Source: SAR324 cluster bacterium
GTDB taxonomy: Bacteria; SAR324; JACQKK01
Assembly (NCBI GenBank): GCA_022574555.1
Contig: JACZRV010000022.1
Coordinates: forward strand, 1 to 39,926
Reading direction: 5' to 3'
Length of the DNA: 39,926 nucleotides
Positions 7,940-17,081 of this stretch are shown in pieces (position 1 is the stretch's first letter; each line of letters opens with the position of its first letter). A program made the translations under genes and the position numbers. The notes under the pieces are model-generated. The model ran no database searches. It had not been told where the DNA came from and saw only the letters and a program-made list of their open reading frames with translations.

Positions 7940-8808
7940 CGAACGATCCCCCCATACGCGAGCAAGATTACCGCCGACCCCAGCACGAGACGGTAGATTA
8001 CAAACACGCCTGTGGTGTGGGTCTGAAGAAATTTCAGCAAAAAGCCGATCGAGATATAGCCGCTGATGGCGGCGGCTGCCAGACCGGCCAACAATCCCAC
8101 CCAATCCAACGACCCATGGCCCACCCAATCCAACGACCCATGGCCCACCCAATCCAACGACCCGCGGCCCATCTCTTCCGTCAGATCGCGAAGTTGATAG
8201 ATACCACTACCCAGTATTGCAGGAATACCCAGGAGAAAGGAGAACCGCGCCGCATCCTCCCGTTTCAGGCCCATCAGCAACCCGCCCAGGATGGTGGAAC
8301 CCGACCTCGAACTGCCGGGTATCAGGGCCAATGCCTGGAACAAGCCGATGACGAAAATCCGGCCCCAGCCCAGGCTTTCCACGGTGCGGTTCATGGCAGC
8401 CCGCCGTTCGGCCGCCGCGAGGCCCAGCGCCACCACGATCAGCATGGTTCCGATGAGATAGAGGGATCGAGCCTCTGTCTCGATGAAGTCCTTGCCGGCG
8501 AGGCCGCAAACGACGATGGGAAGGTTTCCCGCGGCAATGGCCCAGGCAAGCCGGGCGTCATCGCGCAGGGTGGGTTTCCGGGAGATGGGCCAAACAGCAG
8601 CGGCGATTCCCAGGCGCACGATGTCTCCGGCGAAATAGGCGAAGACTGCGGCCAGAGTACCCAGTTGAATCACCGCCGAAAACGCCGTGCCCGGATCGCC
8701 CCATCCCAATAATGCGGGGACAATGCGCAGATGGGCGGAGCTGCTGATGGGGATAAATTCGGTCAGCCCCTGCACGATGCCCAATGCGGCTGCCTGCCAC
8801 CAGTCCAT
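7936..8808 (-). CDS. uppP: Undecaprenyl-diphosphatase (UppP/BacA)
   Basis: UppP removes a phosphate from undecaprenyl diphosphate at the outer face of the inner membrane, which recycles the lipid carrier for peptidoglycan and other polymers. The 290-residue polytopic protein has the family motifs GLTEFIPISSSAH (Glu17, His26) and PGSSRSGS at 164-171. A conspicuous oddity is the segment 216-239, where GSLDWVGH is repeated three times. Homologues have only a short loop here between predicted membrane segments, so the repeat lengthens a loop by about 16 residues without disturbing the catalytic motifs. It is probably functional. A zinc-ribbon mini-gene overlaps its stop codon. Confidence 0.95.
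   Translation of the reverse strand: MDWWQAAALGIVQGLTEFIPISSSAHLRIVPALLGWGDPGTAFSAVIQLGTLAAVFAYFAGDIVRLGIAAAVWPISRKPTLRDDARLAWAIAAGNLPIVVCGLAGKDFIETEARSLYLIGTMLIVVALGLAAAERRAAMNRTVESLGWGRIFVIGLFQALALIPGSSRSGSTILGGLLMGLKREDAARFSFLLGIPAILGSGIYQLRDLTEEMGRGSLDWVGHGSLDWVGHGSLDWVGLLAGLAAAAISGYISIGFLLKFLQTHTTGVFVIYRLVLGSAVILLAYGGIVR
8096..8167 (-). repeat. Tandem repeat, 3 x 24 bp, inside uppP
   Basis: Three consecutive 24-bp units (8096-8119, 8120-8143, 8144-8167) are present. The first two are identical, and the third differs at two bases near its end. Each encodes eight residues (GSLDWVGH), so the reading frame is kept. The near-identity implies a recent duplication. Confidence 0.95.
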
Positions 8809-9006
8809 CAGCCAACCGGGTCAATCGCATAGGAACCCGGGACGATCGGGGTGGCGCCAGGGCGGTTCCGGTTTGTGAAGAGTCTGGGACCCCGGTTCGA
8901 CATGCGGCGTGAATGGGAAAGTCTCAATTGGGTGCCGATGCAGGAATGCCACATAGTCGTGACCCAAGGGGCGTCACGGCCTTCCAAGGCCGTCTGGGAG
9001 CAATTC

Positions 9007-10065
9007 TTACGAGGCCAACGCGAGGTGCCCGTCATACTGACGGTGTATCTTATGCACCGCCTTGGCGTCGCGGACGATCTGGGCCAGGACGTCGGGTGTG
9101 ATGGCCTGCTTGGGATCGTCTCCGATGCCTTTTATCGGCTGCACATGAGTTTCGACGATCAATCCGTCCGACCCATAGGCCGCCGCGGCCAGACAGGCGA
9201 ACGGTACATACTTGGCCTTACCCACCGAATGCGAGGGGTCGACAATGACCGGGGCCCAGGTTTTCTCCTTGAGCAACACCGTAATCGACTCGTCGGGATG
9301 GTTTCGGTAGCCATCCAACGTCGGTTGCGTGCCCCGCGGACACAGGATGACATTGGGATTGCCCTGGGCCACGATATATTCGGCGGCGAGAATGAATTCA
9401 TCCAACTGACCCATGTGCATGCCCCGCTTGAGCAGGACGCCCGTATTCCTGCCGACGATTTGCCGGCCGATTTCCTTGAGCAGACCATAGTTCAGGGCGT
9501 TGCGCGCACCGACTTGAATGATGTCCACGCCGCTGTCCAGGGCCAGGCGGACCTGCTCGGCGTCCATCGCCTCGGTTACCACCGGTAGCCCCGTGCGGGC
9601 CTTGGCCTCCAGGAGAATTTCCATGCTGCGATTATCGCCTTGAAATGAGTGGGGGCTGGTGCGCGGCTTCCAGACGCCACCCCGCAGAAGGTCCGCTCCC
9701 GCTTCCTTCACGGCCTGTGCGGTCTCGTAAAAGAAATTCGGATTCTTGGGGTCGATGGTGCACTGGCCGGCGATTACCGTGAATTCCTGCCCGATCGCAT
9801 GGCCGTTGATTCGAATCCGATGGCGGGCCAGAGCGTTATCCTTGGCCATCAATTTGAAGGGCTGCTGGATCGTATCGACGCGGTCGATATAGTCCAGACC
9901 CTCCAACCGATTGATCATCAACTGCTGCCGCTCGTCGCCCAGCATGGCGTAAATGGTGCGGTGATCCCCCGTGATAGTCTGCAGGGTGATTCCGAACTCG
10001 GCCGTGACCGCACGCAGTTCTGCCTCCTGTTCGGGGCTGAGACGAGGTTCCTTGGGTATAATCAT
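9007..10065 (-). CDS. aroF: 3-deoxy-7-phosphoheptulonate (DAHP) synthase, type I-beta
   Basis: The enzyme condenses phosphoenolpyruvate and erythrose 4-phosphate, the first step of aromatic amino acid biosynthesis. The 352-residue protein has an N-terminal ferredoxin-like regulatory domain (~1-80), followed by a TIM barrel. Barrel motifs include AGQCTID (family AGPC), GGVWKPRTSPHSFQG, a KRGM segment, ILCPRGTQP and VDPSHSVGK. In the I-beta subgroup the N-terminal domain mediates feedback inhibition, so the same is likely here. The start at 10065 is supported by AGGAG about 8 bases upstream. The terminator at 10195-10223 insulates it from the 6S RNA, so it must have its own promoter in the 130 bases between. 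It could be named aroG or aroA in other schemes. Confidence 0.93.
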   Translation of the reverse strand: MIIPKEPRLSPEQEAELRAVTAEFGITLQTITGDHRTIYAMLGDERQQLMINRLEGLDYIDRVDTIQQPFKLMAKDNALARHRIRINGHAIGQEFTVIAGQCTIDPKNPNFFYETAQAVKEAGADLLRGGVWKPRTSPHSFQGDNRSMEILLEAKARTGLPVVTEAMDAEQVRLALDSGVDIIQVGARNALNYGLLKEIGRQIVGRNTGVLLKRGMHMGQLDEFILAAEYIVAQGNPNVILCPRGTQPTLDGYRNHPDESITVLLKEKTWAPVIVDPSHSVGKAKYVPFACLAAAAYGSDGLIVETHVQPIKGIGDDPKQAITPDVLAQIVRDAKAVHKIHRQYDGHLALAS

Positions 10066-10194
10066 CGGAGGTCTCCTGGCGTGACGAGGTCACTATTGCA
10101 TGTGCCGATTGTGCCAATTGTATAGTAGCCGAGCAAACATTGTACCGGGCATCGGGTCCTGCAACGCTCAGCAGGGCGATTTGCCAAAAAAAGA

Positions 10195-10223
10195 GGCTAT
10201 GGCAGCTTTTGGCTCCCATAGCC
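10195..10223 (-). terminator. Strong intrinsic terminator downstream of the 6S RNA
   Basis: GGCTATGG (10195-10202) pairs perfectly with CCATAGCC (10216-10223), with an extra AGC/GCT pairing inside. On the minus strand it is followed by seven T (complement of 10186-10192). It ends the 6S RNA and any ribE read-through. The plus strand also has a looser T-rich stretch, so some bidirectional use is possible. Confidence 0.85.
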
Positions 10224-10249
10224 TTCGCCTTTTCTCGTTTTTTCGTCCG

Positions 10250-10407
10250 TTGGCCAGCGGGATGCCTGTCAGCCCCGTGGCCTCGACCACTTGGGCAGAT
10301 CCTCTGAAGACCCGCCCTGGTGGTAGATCAGACCAACCAGAGCAGGCGCCCAAAGACGTACAAAGGGTAATATCGGCTGCCTGCACGCATATTCAAATTT
10401 ATCCCGG
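10250..10407 (-). ncRNA. ssrS: 6S RNA (SsrS), regulator of sigma70 RNA polymerase
   Basis: 6S RNA mimics an open promoter and sequesters housekeeping RNA polymerase in stationary phase. Read leftward, the segment has landmarks in the same order as E. coli 6S: GCCGATATT, about 18 bases later GGCGC, then GGTTGG, and near the 3' end GGCATC. A closing stem pairs CGGGAT (near 10406) with ATCCCG (near 10258), matching the position of the E. coli terminal stem. CAGCC pairs with GGCTG inside it, and a long apical hairpin forms from CCAC-x2-GGGCGGGTC and GATCTGCCC-x2-GTGG. An intrinsic terminator follows 27 bases downstream. The exact ends are estimated from the pairing. A covariance-model search was not possible here. 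Confidence 0.72.
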
Positions 10408-10448
10408 ATTTTGTGGAAGCGGTACCGCCCGCTTCGAAGTCATGCTTC

Positions 10449-10477
10449 CAATTACTCTTTCCCCCGGTTCCGGTCAA
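10449..10477 (-). promoter_or_regulatory. Candidate promoter for the 6S RNA
   Basis: On the minus strand, TTGACC (10477-10472), a 17-base spacer and TAATTG (10454-10449) resemble a sigma70 promoter with a good -35 and a poor -10. Transcription would begin near 10442 and give a precursor extending about 35 bases before the 6S closing stem. That extra leader can itself form a GAAGCGG/CCGCTTC hairpin. Confidence 0.35.
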
Positions 10478-10566
10478 GAATAAATCACACCAACTCAGAG
10501 ACCTATCCCACTGGGACGCCTATATCTTTGGAACCGATCCATCGAAAACCGGCCACGAGCGATCGA

Positions 10567-11163
10567 TCAGGCTTCCCGTTCGGCGAGCAGGCGTTCGATG
10601 TATTTGGCCACCATGTCGACTTCCAGATTGACCCGGCTGCCTACCCGTCGCGTGGGTAATGCGATGTGCTCCCGGGTGTATGCAACGAGCATAAACGTGA
10701 ACCGGTCCCTTTCCGCATCGATGACCGTCAGACTGGTGCCGTCCACTGCGATGAAACCCTTGGGCACAATATAGCGCATCAGTTCCGGCGGGGCGGTAAT
10801 CGAAAATCGCAGCGAATCGGCATCAGGAATTACCGAATCCACCAGGCCCGTGCCATCCACATGCCCTTGCACCATGTGTCCGCCGAATCGCCCGTTGGCT
10901 GCCATGGCCCGCTCCAGATTTACCGGATCGTCCGCATGCAGGTCTCCTAAGCTGGTGCGCGAAAGGGTCTCGGGCGCCAATCCGAAAACGAGGCATCCGT
11001 CCTGGTTGCCGGTGATCGTTAGGCAGACACCGTCGACGGCGATGCTATCGCCCACATTGCTGCCCTGCCGGGCAATTTCCGCTGCCAGGGTCAAGCGCCA
11101 CCCGCCCTCGTGCTGTTCAATGGAGCGGACCGTGCCCACCTCTTCGATGATTCCGGTGAACAT
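10567..11163 (-). CDS. ribE: Riboflavin synthase alpha subunit
   Basis: The enzyme dismutates two 6,7-dimethyl-8-ribityllumazines to riboflavin. I start at ATG 11163 because the family begins exactly MFTGIIEEVG; a longer open frame to 11361 is non-homologous. The 198-residue product shows the two tandem lumazine-binding barrels (~1-95 and ~96-190), with SIAVDGVCLTI in the first and FIAVDGTSLTV in the second, and GHMVQGHVDG at the junction. No FMN riboswitch is visible upstream. The gene is divergent from mutY, and other rib genes are not adjacent. The 6S RNA gene lies downstream on the same strand. Confidence 0.95.
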   Translation of the reverse strand: MFTGIIEEVGTVRSIEQHEGGWRLTLAAEIARQGSNVGDSIAVDGVCLTITGNQDGCLVFGLAPETLSRTSLGDLHADDPVNLERAMAANGRFGGHMVQGHVDGTGLVDSVIPDADSLRFSITAPPELMRYIVPKGFIAVDGTSLTVIDAERDRFTFMLVAYTREHIALPTRRVGSRVNLEVDMVAKYIERLLAEREA

Positions 11164-11333
11164 GGGCCCAGTCTTGAGCCATCGGGGCGGCTTGTCAACG
11201 ATTCGCGGCGGGTATGCCTCGCAGACTTCGGTGGATGCGGAATTCGGTGGCTTGGTGATACGATGGCGCGTTGCATTCTTCGCCGCAAGGGACTCGCCTC
11301 GTGTCGCCACGCCAGAATGATACGTCGGCAAGG

Positions 11334-12539
11334 ATGAGTACAAATCGCACGCCCGCAACAAATCAATCTGGAGAGATGGCCGGTCAATATTTGGAGGGCA
11401 GTCCGACCGGCCCGGTTCTCTCGCCGGCCTTGCAGCGCCGGCTGCAGAATCGGGTGCTCGACTGGTATATCTCCACCCGAAGGTCGCTCCCCTGGCGGGA
11501 AGGCAACGATCCCTACGCCGTATGGGTTTCGGAAATGATGCTCCAGCAAACCCAGGTGGGCACCGTAATTCCTTATTTTACACGTTGGATGATCCGCTTT
11601 CCCAGCATTACGAAACTCGCCGCGGCCAGGACATCCGATGTATTGAAGGCATGGGAGGGGTTGGGCTACTATGCCCGTGCGCGGAACCTCCATCGCGCCG
11701 CTCAGGTCGTCATGGAGCGGCACGCCGGCCGGTTGCCCGCCGATTACCCTGCTTTACTGGCCTTACCGGGGATCGGACCCTATAGTGCGGGGGCCATCGC
11801 CAGCATCGCCTTCAATCTGCCCACACCGGCCGTGGACGGCAACGTGGGGCGGGTGTTGTCCAGGATCTTCGCACTGGAAGAGCCGGCCGGCTCCACGGCG
11901 GGTAAAAAAAACCTGGAACGGCTGGCCAAACGGCTCATTCCTAGAGGTCGGGCCAGGGATTTCAATCAGGGTTTGATGGAACTGGGGGCTCTGGTTTGCC
12001 GCGCGAGGGAACCCGCTTGCGCCCTTTGCCCGGTACGGGCGGATTGCCAGGCCCATGCTCGTGGTCAGACTGCCGCCTACCCTCGGCCGCAACGGCGCCC
12101 GCAGCGAAAGCCCGTTCGGGCGGTGATGGCGTTGATGGGCTCGCACCGAGGATTGTTGCTGCGGCATCGTCCCGACCGGGGATTGTGGGGCGGGTTGTGG
12201 GAATTTCCATGGGAAGAAATCGGCGGCGAAGAAACGGCGGAAAATGCCGTCGAGCGGTTGTTGGTTCAGGTGGGAATGCAAGGCAGCGTGCCCCGGCAGT
12301 CCGCGGGATCGGTACGGCACGGGCTGACCCATCGCATCTTCGCGTGGCAATGCCTTTGGGGGTGGGTCGCCGATCCCGATGGGGCTCCTGGCGAACAGTC
12401 GATCGGCGGGTGCAGCTATCGCTGGGTGCAGCCCGCGGACCTTTTGCACCTGCCCATGAGTCTGCCGGCCCGCAAGGCGGGGCGATTGATCCATTCTGTC
12501 GCCCCGTCCATGGACATGCCGATTCTGACCGAGACCTGA
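11334..12539 (+). CDS. mutY: A/G-specific adenine DNA glycosylase MutY
   Basis: MutY removes adenine mispaired with 8-oxoguanine. The HhH-GPD core contains SEMMLQQTQV (catalytic Glu), LPGIGPYSAGAI (hairpin-helix-hairpin) and VDGNV (catalytic Asp). The [4Fe-4S] motif C-x6-C-x2-C-x5-C follows (CRAREPACALCPVRADC). The C-terminal part is the Nudix-like 8-oxoG recognition domain (LLLRHRPDRGLWGGLWEFP). The start is uncertain: ATG 11334 and ATG 11376 are both in frame, and neither has an ideal ribosome site; the first gives 401 residues. The stop is separated by one base from the GTG of the next gene, so translation is probably coupled. Confidence 0.94.
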   Translation: MSTNRTPATNQSGEMAGQYLEGSPTGPVLSPALQRRLQNRVLDWYISTRRSLPWREGNDPYAVWVSEMMLQQTQVGTVIPYFTRWMIRFPSITKLAAARTSDVLKAWEGLGYYARARNLHRAAQVVMERHAGRLPADYPALLALPGIGPYSAGAIASIAFNLPTPAVDGNVGRVLSRIFALEEPAGSTAGKKNLERLAKRLIPRGRARDFNQGLMELGALVCRAREPACALCPVRADCQAHARGQTAAYPRPQRRPQRKPVRAVMALMGSHRGLLLRHRPDRGLWGGLWEFPWEEIGGEETAENAVERLLVQVGMQGSVPRQSAGSVRHGLTHRIFAWQCLWGWVADPDGAPGEQSIGGCSYRWVQPADLLHLPMSLPARKAGRLIHSVAPSMDMPILTET

Positions 12540-12540
12540 C

Positions 12541-13038
12541 GTGACTTCTCAGCAAAAAGCAGAAAATCAAAACGAACCTGGCGCGACCGGCTATGGACGC
12601 AAAAGGGGCTATGGACGCAAAAGGATCGCTGTATCTACGGACAAGGCGCGCTTGGATATCGGCGCCATTCACGATTTTCTCAAGTCCGCGTACTGGTGCG
12701 AGAACATCCCCTACGACGTCGTGCGCAAATCCATCGAACATTCGTTGTGTTTTGGAATGTTCGACGGCCAGCGGCAAATCGGGTTCGCTCGGGTGATCAC
12801 CGACTATGCGACGTTCGCCTACCTGGGAGACGTCTACATTCTTGACGAATATCGCGGGCAAGGGCTTGCCAAAATGCTGATGCGTTGCGTCATGGATCAT
12901 CCGGGACTGCAAGGGCTGCGTAGGTTCAGCCTGGCGACGCGCGACGCCCACGGCCTCTACGAAAAATTCGGTTTTCGGCCCTTGGCGGCTCCGGATTATT
13001 TTATGGAGGTTTTCGATCCCGATATTTACCGGCAATAA
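12541..13038 (+). CDS. GNAT-family N-acetyltransferase
   Basis: The 165-residue protein matches the GNAT fold. The segment DVYILDEYRGQGLAKMLM is motif A with the R/Q-x-x-G-x-A/G acetyl-CoA pyrophosphate loop, and GLYEKFGFRPL is motif B. The substrate is unknown; the closest type is the small single-domain acetyltransferases with the FAYLGDVYI pattern. Translation appears to start with GTG 12541 immediately after mutY. The first ~30 residues are poorly conserved in appearance and include an exact duplication (GYGRKR twice) from an 18-bp repeat, so the functional domain starts around residue 36. Confidence 0.85.
   Translation: MTSQQKAENQNEPGATGYGRKRGYGRKRIAVSTDKARLDIGAIHDFLKSAYWCENIPYDVVRKSIEHSLCFGMFDGQRQIGFARVITDYATFAYLGDVYILDEYRGQGLAKMLMRCVMDHPGLQGLRRFSLATRDAHGLYEKFGFRPLAAPDYFMEVFDPDIYRQ
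12589..12624 (+). repeat. Perfect tandem repeat, 2 x 18 bp
   Basis: An 18-bp unit beginning GGCTATGGACGC occurs at 12589-12606 and directly again at 12607-12624. It adds GYGRKR in frame to the acetyltransferase N-terminus. Confidence 0.95.
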
Positions 13039-13110
13039 GGTTGTGATCGATACCATCCCGGAGGCGAGGTTGTCGAACGGCCCGCTCCACGTAAGATTCG
13101 AGCGTCTAGG

Positions 13111-13155
13111 ACCGTAACGTCTATAACCGTAACGTCTATGACCGTAACGTCTATG
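13111..13155 (+). repeat. Tandem repeat, 3 x 15 bp, spanning the ddl start codon
   Basis: The unit ACCGTAACGTCTATR occurs at 13111-13125, 13126-13140 and 13141-13155, followed by a partial copy to about 13162. The second and third copies each end in ATG, which places two in-frame candidate start codons (13138 and 13153) in front of ddl. Confidence 0.95.
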
Positions 13156-14274
13156 ACCGTAAACATAGGCATTATCTGCGGGGGCCGCAGCGGCGAGCAT
13201 GAAGTGTCGCTGCAATCGGCTCTGGGGATCTACCACGCCCTGGACCGCAGCCGATTCAATCCGCTGCTGTTGGCAATAGGCCCGGATGGAATCTGGCACG
13301 CTGGTACAGCGGAGGCGCTCATCGAGCATCCCGCAGACCCGGCACGCATCAGGCTGCGGCAGAATGCGGAAGCGGTACTGTTACGCAATGATGGTGATGA
13401 GGGCGTCGTGGTGCGGCAAGACACAAACGATGAAGTGGCAAGGGTCAGCGTCGTTTTTCCCATCGTTCACGGCACGGACGGGGAAGACGGGGCCCTGCAA
13501 GGCATGCTGCGCATTTTGGGGTTGCCCACCGTCGGTTCGGGGGTCCTGGGGTCGGCCATCGGGATGGATAAGCCGGTCATGAAGCGGTTGTTGAAGGACG
13601 CAGGACTGCCCACCGCGCGATGGACGGTCATACGCGAGCCGGAAAATGGCGCCGCCCGTTTCGCCGAATTGGAGCAGGTGTGGGGATTACCACTGTTTGT
13701 CAAGCCCGCGGCCCTGGGCTCATCAGTCGGAATCTCCCGAGTCGCGCAGCAAGCGGAATTTGCACCCGCCCTGGAGGAGGCGTTTCGCTATGACCGTCGG
13801 GTGATCGTGGAGGAAGCCATAGCGGGACGGGAAATCGAGTGTTCGGTGCTCGGCAACCCCGTTCCGAGCCGATGGCCGCCTCGTGCCTCGGTGCCCGGAG
13901 AGATCGTGCCCAAGCCGGGCGGGTTCTACTCCTATGCCGCCAAATACCTCGATCCCGAGGGCGCCGCGCTGGTGGCGCCCGCCGAACTGGATGCGGAGAC
14001 GATGGGGCGTGTCCAGGAACTGGCCCTTGCCGTATTCGACACGCTGGAGGCGGAGGGTATGGCGCGGGTCGATCTCTTTCTGAGAGCCGATGGTGGGCTT
14101 GTGGTCAATGAGATCAACACCTTACCAGGTTTTACCCCCATCAGTATGTACCCCAGACTATGGGAGTTGTCCGGGTTATCCTACTCGGAATTGCTCAGCC
14201 GGCTAGTGGATCTGGCCCTTGAACGTTACGATCAGCTCAAAGGATTGCAGCGCTGGTTTGATTTGCCCGGCTGA
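13138..14274 (+). CDS. ddl: D-alanine--D-alanine ligase
   Basis: The ATP-grasp ligase makes D-Ala-D-Ala for peptidoglycan precursors in the cytoplasm. The 378-residue protein has GGRSGEHEVSLQSA (N-terminal domain), a VHGTDGEDGALQG segment, FVKPAALGSSVGIS (ATP/omega-loop region), EEAIAGREIECSVLG and the metal/ATP-binding VNEINTLPGFTPISMYP. Length and motifs are typical of the A/B-type enzyme. The start is ambiguous: ATG 13138 and ATG 13153 both lie in the 15-bp repeat, and neither has a strong ribosome site; the conserved part begins at VNIGIICGG. The gene is not in an mur/fts cluster here. Confidence 0.95.
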   Translation: MTVTSMTVNIGIICGGRSGEHEVSLQSALGIYHALDRSRFNPLLLAIGPDGIWHAGTAEALIEHPADPARIRLRQNAEAVLLRNDGDEGVVVRQDTNDEVARVSVVFPIVHGTDGEDGALQGMLRILGLPTVGSGVLGSAIGMDKPVMKRLLKDAGLPTARWTVIREPENGAARFAELEQVWGLPLFVKPAALGSSVGISRVAQQAEFAPALEEAFRYDRRVIVEEAIAGREIECSVLGNPVPSRWPPRASVPGEIVPKPGGFYSYAAKYLDPEGAALVAPAELDAETMGRVQELALAVFDTLEAEGMARVDLFLRADGGLVVNEINTLPGFTPISMYPRLWELSGLSYSELLSRLVDLALERYDQLKGLQRWFDLPG

Positions 14275-14365
14275 TCTTAATGGACTCTCTACCGTAAACA
14301 ATGCGTCGCATGGGAAATTTTGGTGGAATCCCCGGCCCGAGCCGCACCTTGCATATTCGCGCAAT

Positions 14366-15571
14366 ATGACCGGCGACAACGCACCACTGGCGGGCATCCG
14401 TGTGTTGGACATCGCCACATTTATCGCGGCGCCGTTCTGCGGGGCGATTCTCGGCGAATTCGGCGCGGAAGTGATCAAGATCGAAAAACCCGGAGAGGGC
14501 GATCCGCTCCGGCGGCTGGGAACGCCCACCGATGCTGGCGACACGTTGACCTGGCTCAGCGAAGCCAGAAACAAGAAGTCGATCACCCTGGATCTGCGCA
14601 AGCCGGAAGGCGCCCGCATTTTCAAGAGGTTGGTCCAGGACACGGACGTGGTGCTGGAAAACTTCCGGCCCGGCACCCTGGAACGATGGGGAATCGGTTT
14701 CGAGGCGCTGCAAAAGATCAATCCAGAGATCATCCTGCTGCGCATTTCGGCCTACGGGCAGACCGGGCCCAAACGCGATTTGCCCGGTTTCGCCCGCATC
14801 GCCCACGGTTTCGGCGGGCTGTCCCACTTGGTCGGACTGCCTGACGGTCCCCCGTTGAGCCCGGGATCGACAACCCTGGCCGACTACCTTTCCGGCGCGT
14901 ATGGCGCCATCGGCGTGCTGCTGTCCCTACGGGCGAAGGATCGCAGCGGGGTGGGACAATACATCGATATCGGTCTCTACGAGCCGTTATTTCGCATACT
15001 CGACGAACTGCTCCCCGCCTACACCGAAACGGGATATGTCCGGCAGCGTATGGGCGCCGAAACCTTCAACGCCGTCCCCCACAGCCACTACCCCACTCGC
15101 GACGGCAAGTGGGTTGCCATTGCCTGCACGAGCGACAAGATGTTCGCACGCCTCTGCGATGTGATGGGCCAACCCGAACTGGCGCGCGAAGACAGATACG
15201 GCACGATCGCCGCCAGACTGGAAGGCCGCGACGCAGTCAATTCGGTGGTCGCCAACTGGACATCTGGCCTGCGCCGCGAAGATCTGCTCAGCATATGCGG
15301 CGCAGGTGACGTGCCTTGCGGTCCGATTTACAGCATCGACGAGATCGTGGAAGACCCGCAATTCCAGGCCAGGGAGAACATGGTCCGGTTACCGCATCCG
15401 CAAATCGGTGGATTGACCGTACCGGGAGTTTTGCCGCGTCTGTCCGAGACGCCGGGATCCCTAAGCCAGCTCGGCCCACGGCTCGGTGAGCACAACGCGG
15501 AAATCTATGGTACCCGGCTGGGAATCGGCGAGCACGAGCAATCCAGATTGCGCAAGGCGGGGGTGATCTAA
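14366..15571 (+). CDS. Family III (CaiB/BaiF-type) CoA-transferase
   Basis: Family members move CoA between carboxylic acids through an enzyme-bound glutamyl/aspartyl intermediate. I start at ATG 14366 (MTGDNAPLAGIRVLDI), giving 401 residues, the usual length; an open extension upstream is not homologous. Visible motifs are LAGIRVLDIATFIAAPFCG, ENFRPGTLERWG, ISAYGQTGP and LADYLSGAYGA, in which Asp173 sits at the catalytic position. C-terminal SHYPTRDGKWVAIA and CGPIYSIDEI are also typical. The substrate cannot be told from sequence. The gene is followed by metY and a CoA-binding protein on the same strand, so an acyl-CoA linked to homoserine or sulfur metabolism is a reasonable but unproven idea. 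Confidence 0.88.
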   Translation: MTGDNAPLAGIRVLDIATFIAAPFCGAILGEFGAEVIKIEKPGEGDPLRRLGTPTDAGDTLTWLSEARNKKSITLDLRKPEGARIFKRLVQDTDVVLENFRPGTLERWGIGFEALQKINPEIILLRISAYGQTGPKRDLPGFARIAHGFGGLSHLVGLPDGPPLSPGSTTLADYLSGAYGAIGVLLSLRAKDRSGVGQYIDIGLYEPLFRILDELLPAYTETGYVRQRMGAETFNAVPHSHYPTRDGKWVAIACTSDKMFARLCDVMGQPELAREDRYGTIAARLEGRDAVNSVVANWTSGLRREDLLSICGAGDVPCGPIYSIDEIVEDPQFQARENMVRLPHPQIGGLTVPGVLPRLSETPGSLSQLGPRLGEHNAEIYGTRLGIGEHEQSRLRKAGVI

Positions 15572-15687
15572 ATTACGGCCACACTCGGCTTTGTTGACCT
15601 CACCGCGAGATTGGTGCACTAAATAGCCCGGGGTCGTTGGCGGCCGAATGATCCACAGCGCCAGTACGCCAAGGGCGCTACATTTGA

Positions 15688-17013
<1,326 letters not shown>

Positions 17014-17081
17014 CGATGCATGGTCAAGGCAGATTGCGGTGCCGGTTAATCAAGAAAACCAACGAGTGCTGACCTGAAGCG

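Noticed and set aside
8851..9588. Long plus-strand frame opposite the DAHP synthase gene (245 codons)
   Set aside because: It overlaps a clear aroF gene on the minus strand, has no family motif, and its composition mirrors the antisense of a GC-rich gene.
10066..10566. FMN riboswitch near ribE
   Set aside because: The RFN-element consensus was not seen; the conserved-looking RNA lies downstream of ribE, not upstream, and fits 6S RNA.
11962..13329. Minus-strand open frame of 455 codons over mutY, the GNAT gene and the ddl start
   Set aside because: It is antisense to mutY, the GNAT gene and ddl; its repetitive tyrosine/arginine tracts come from the tandem repeats.
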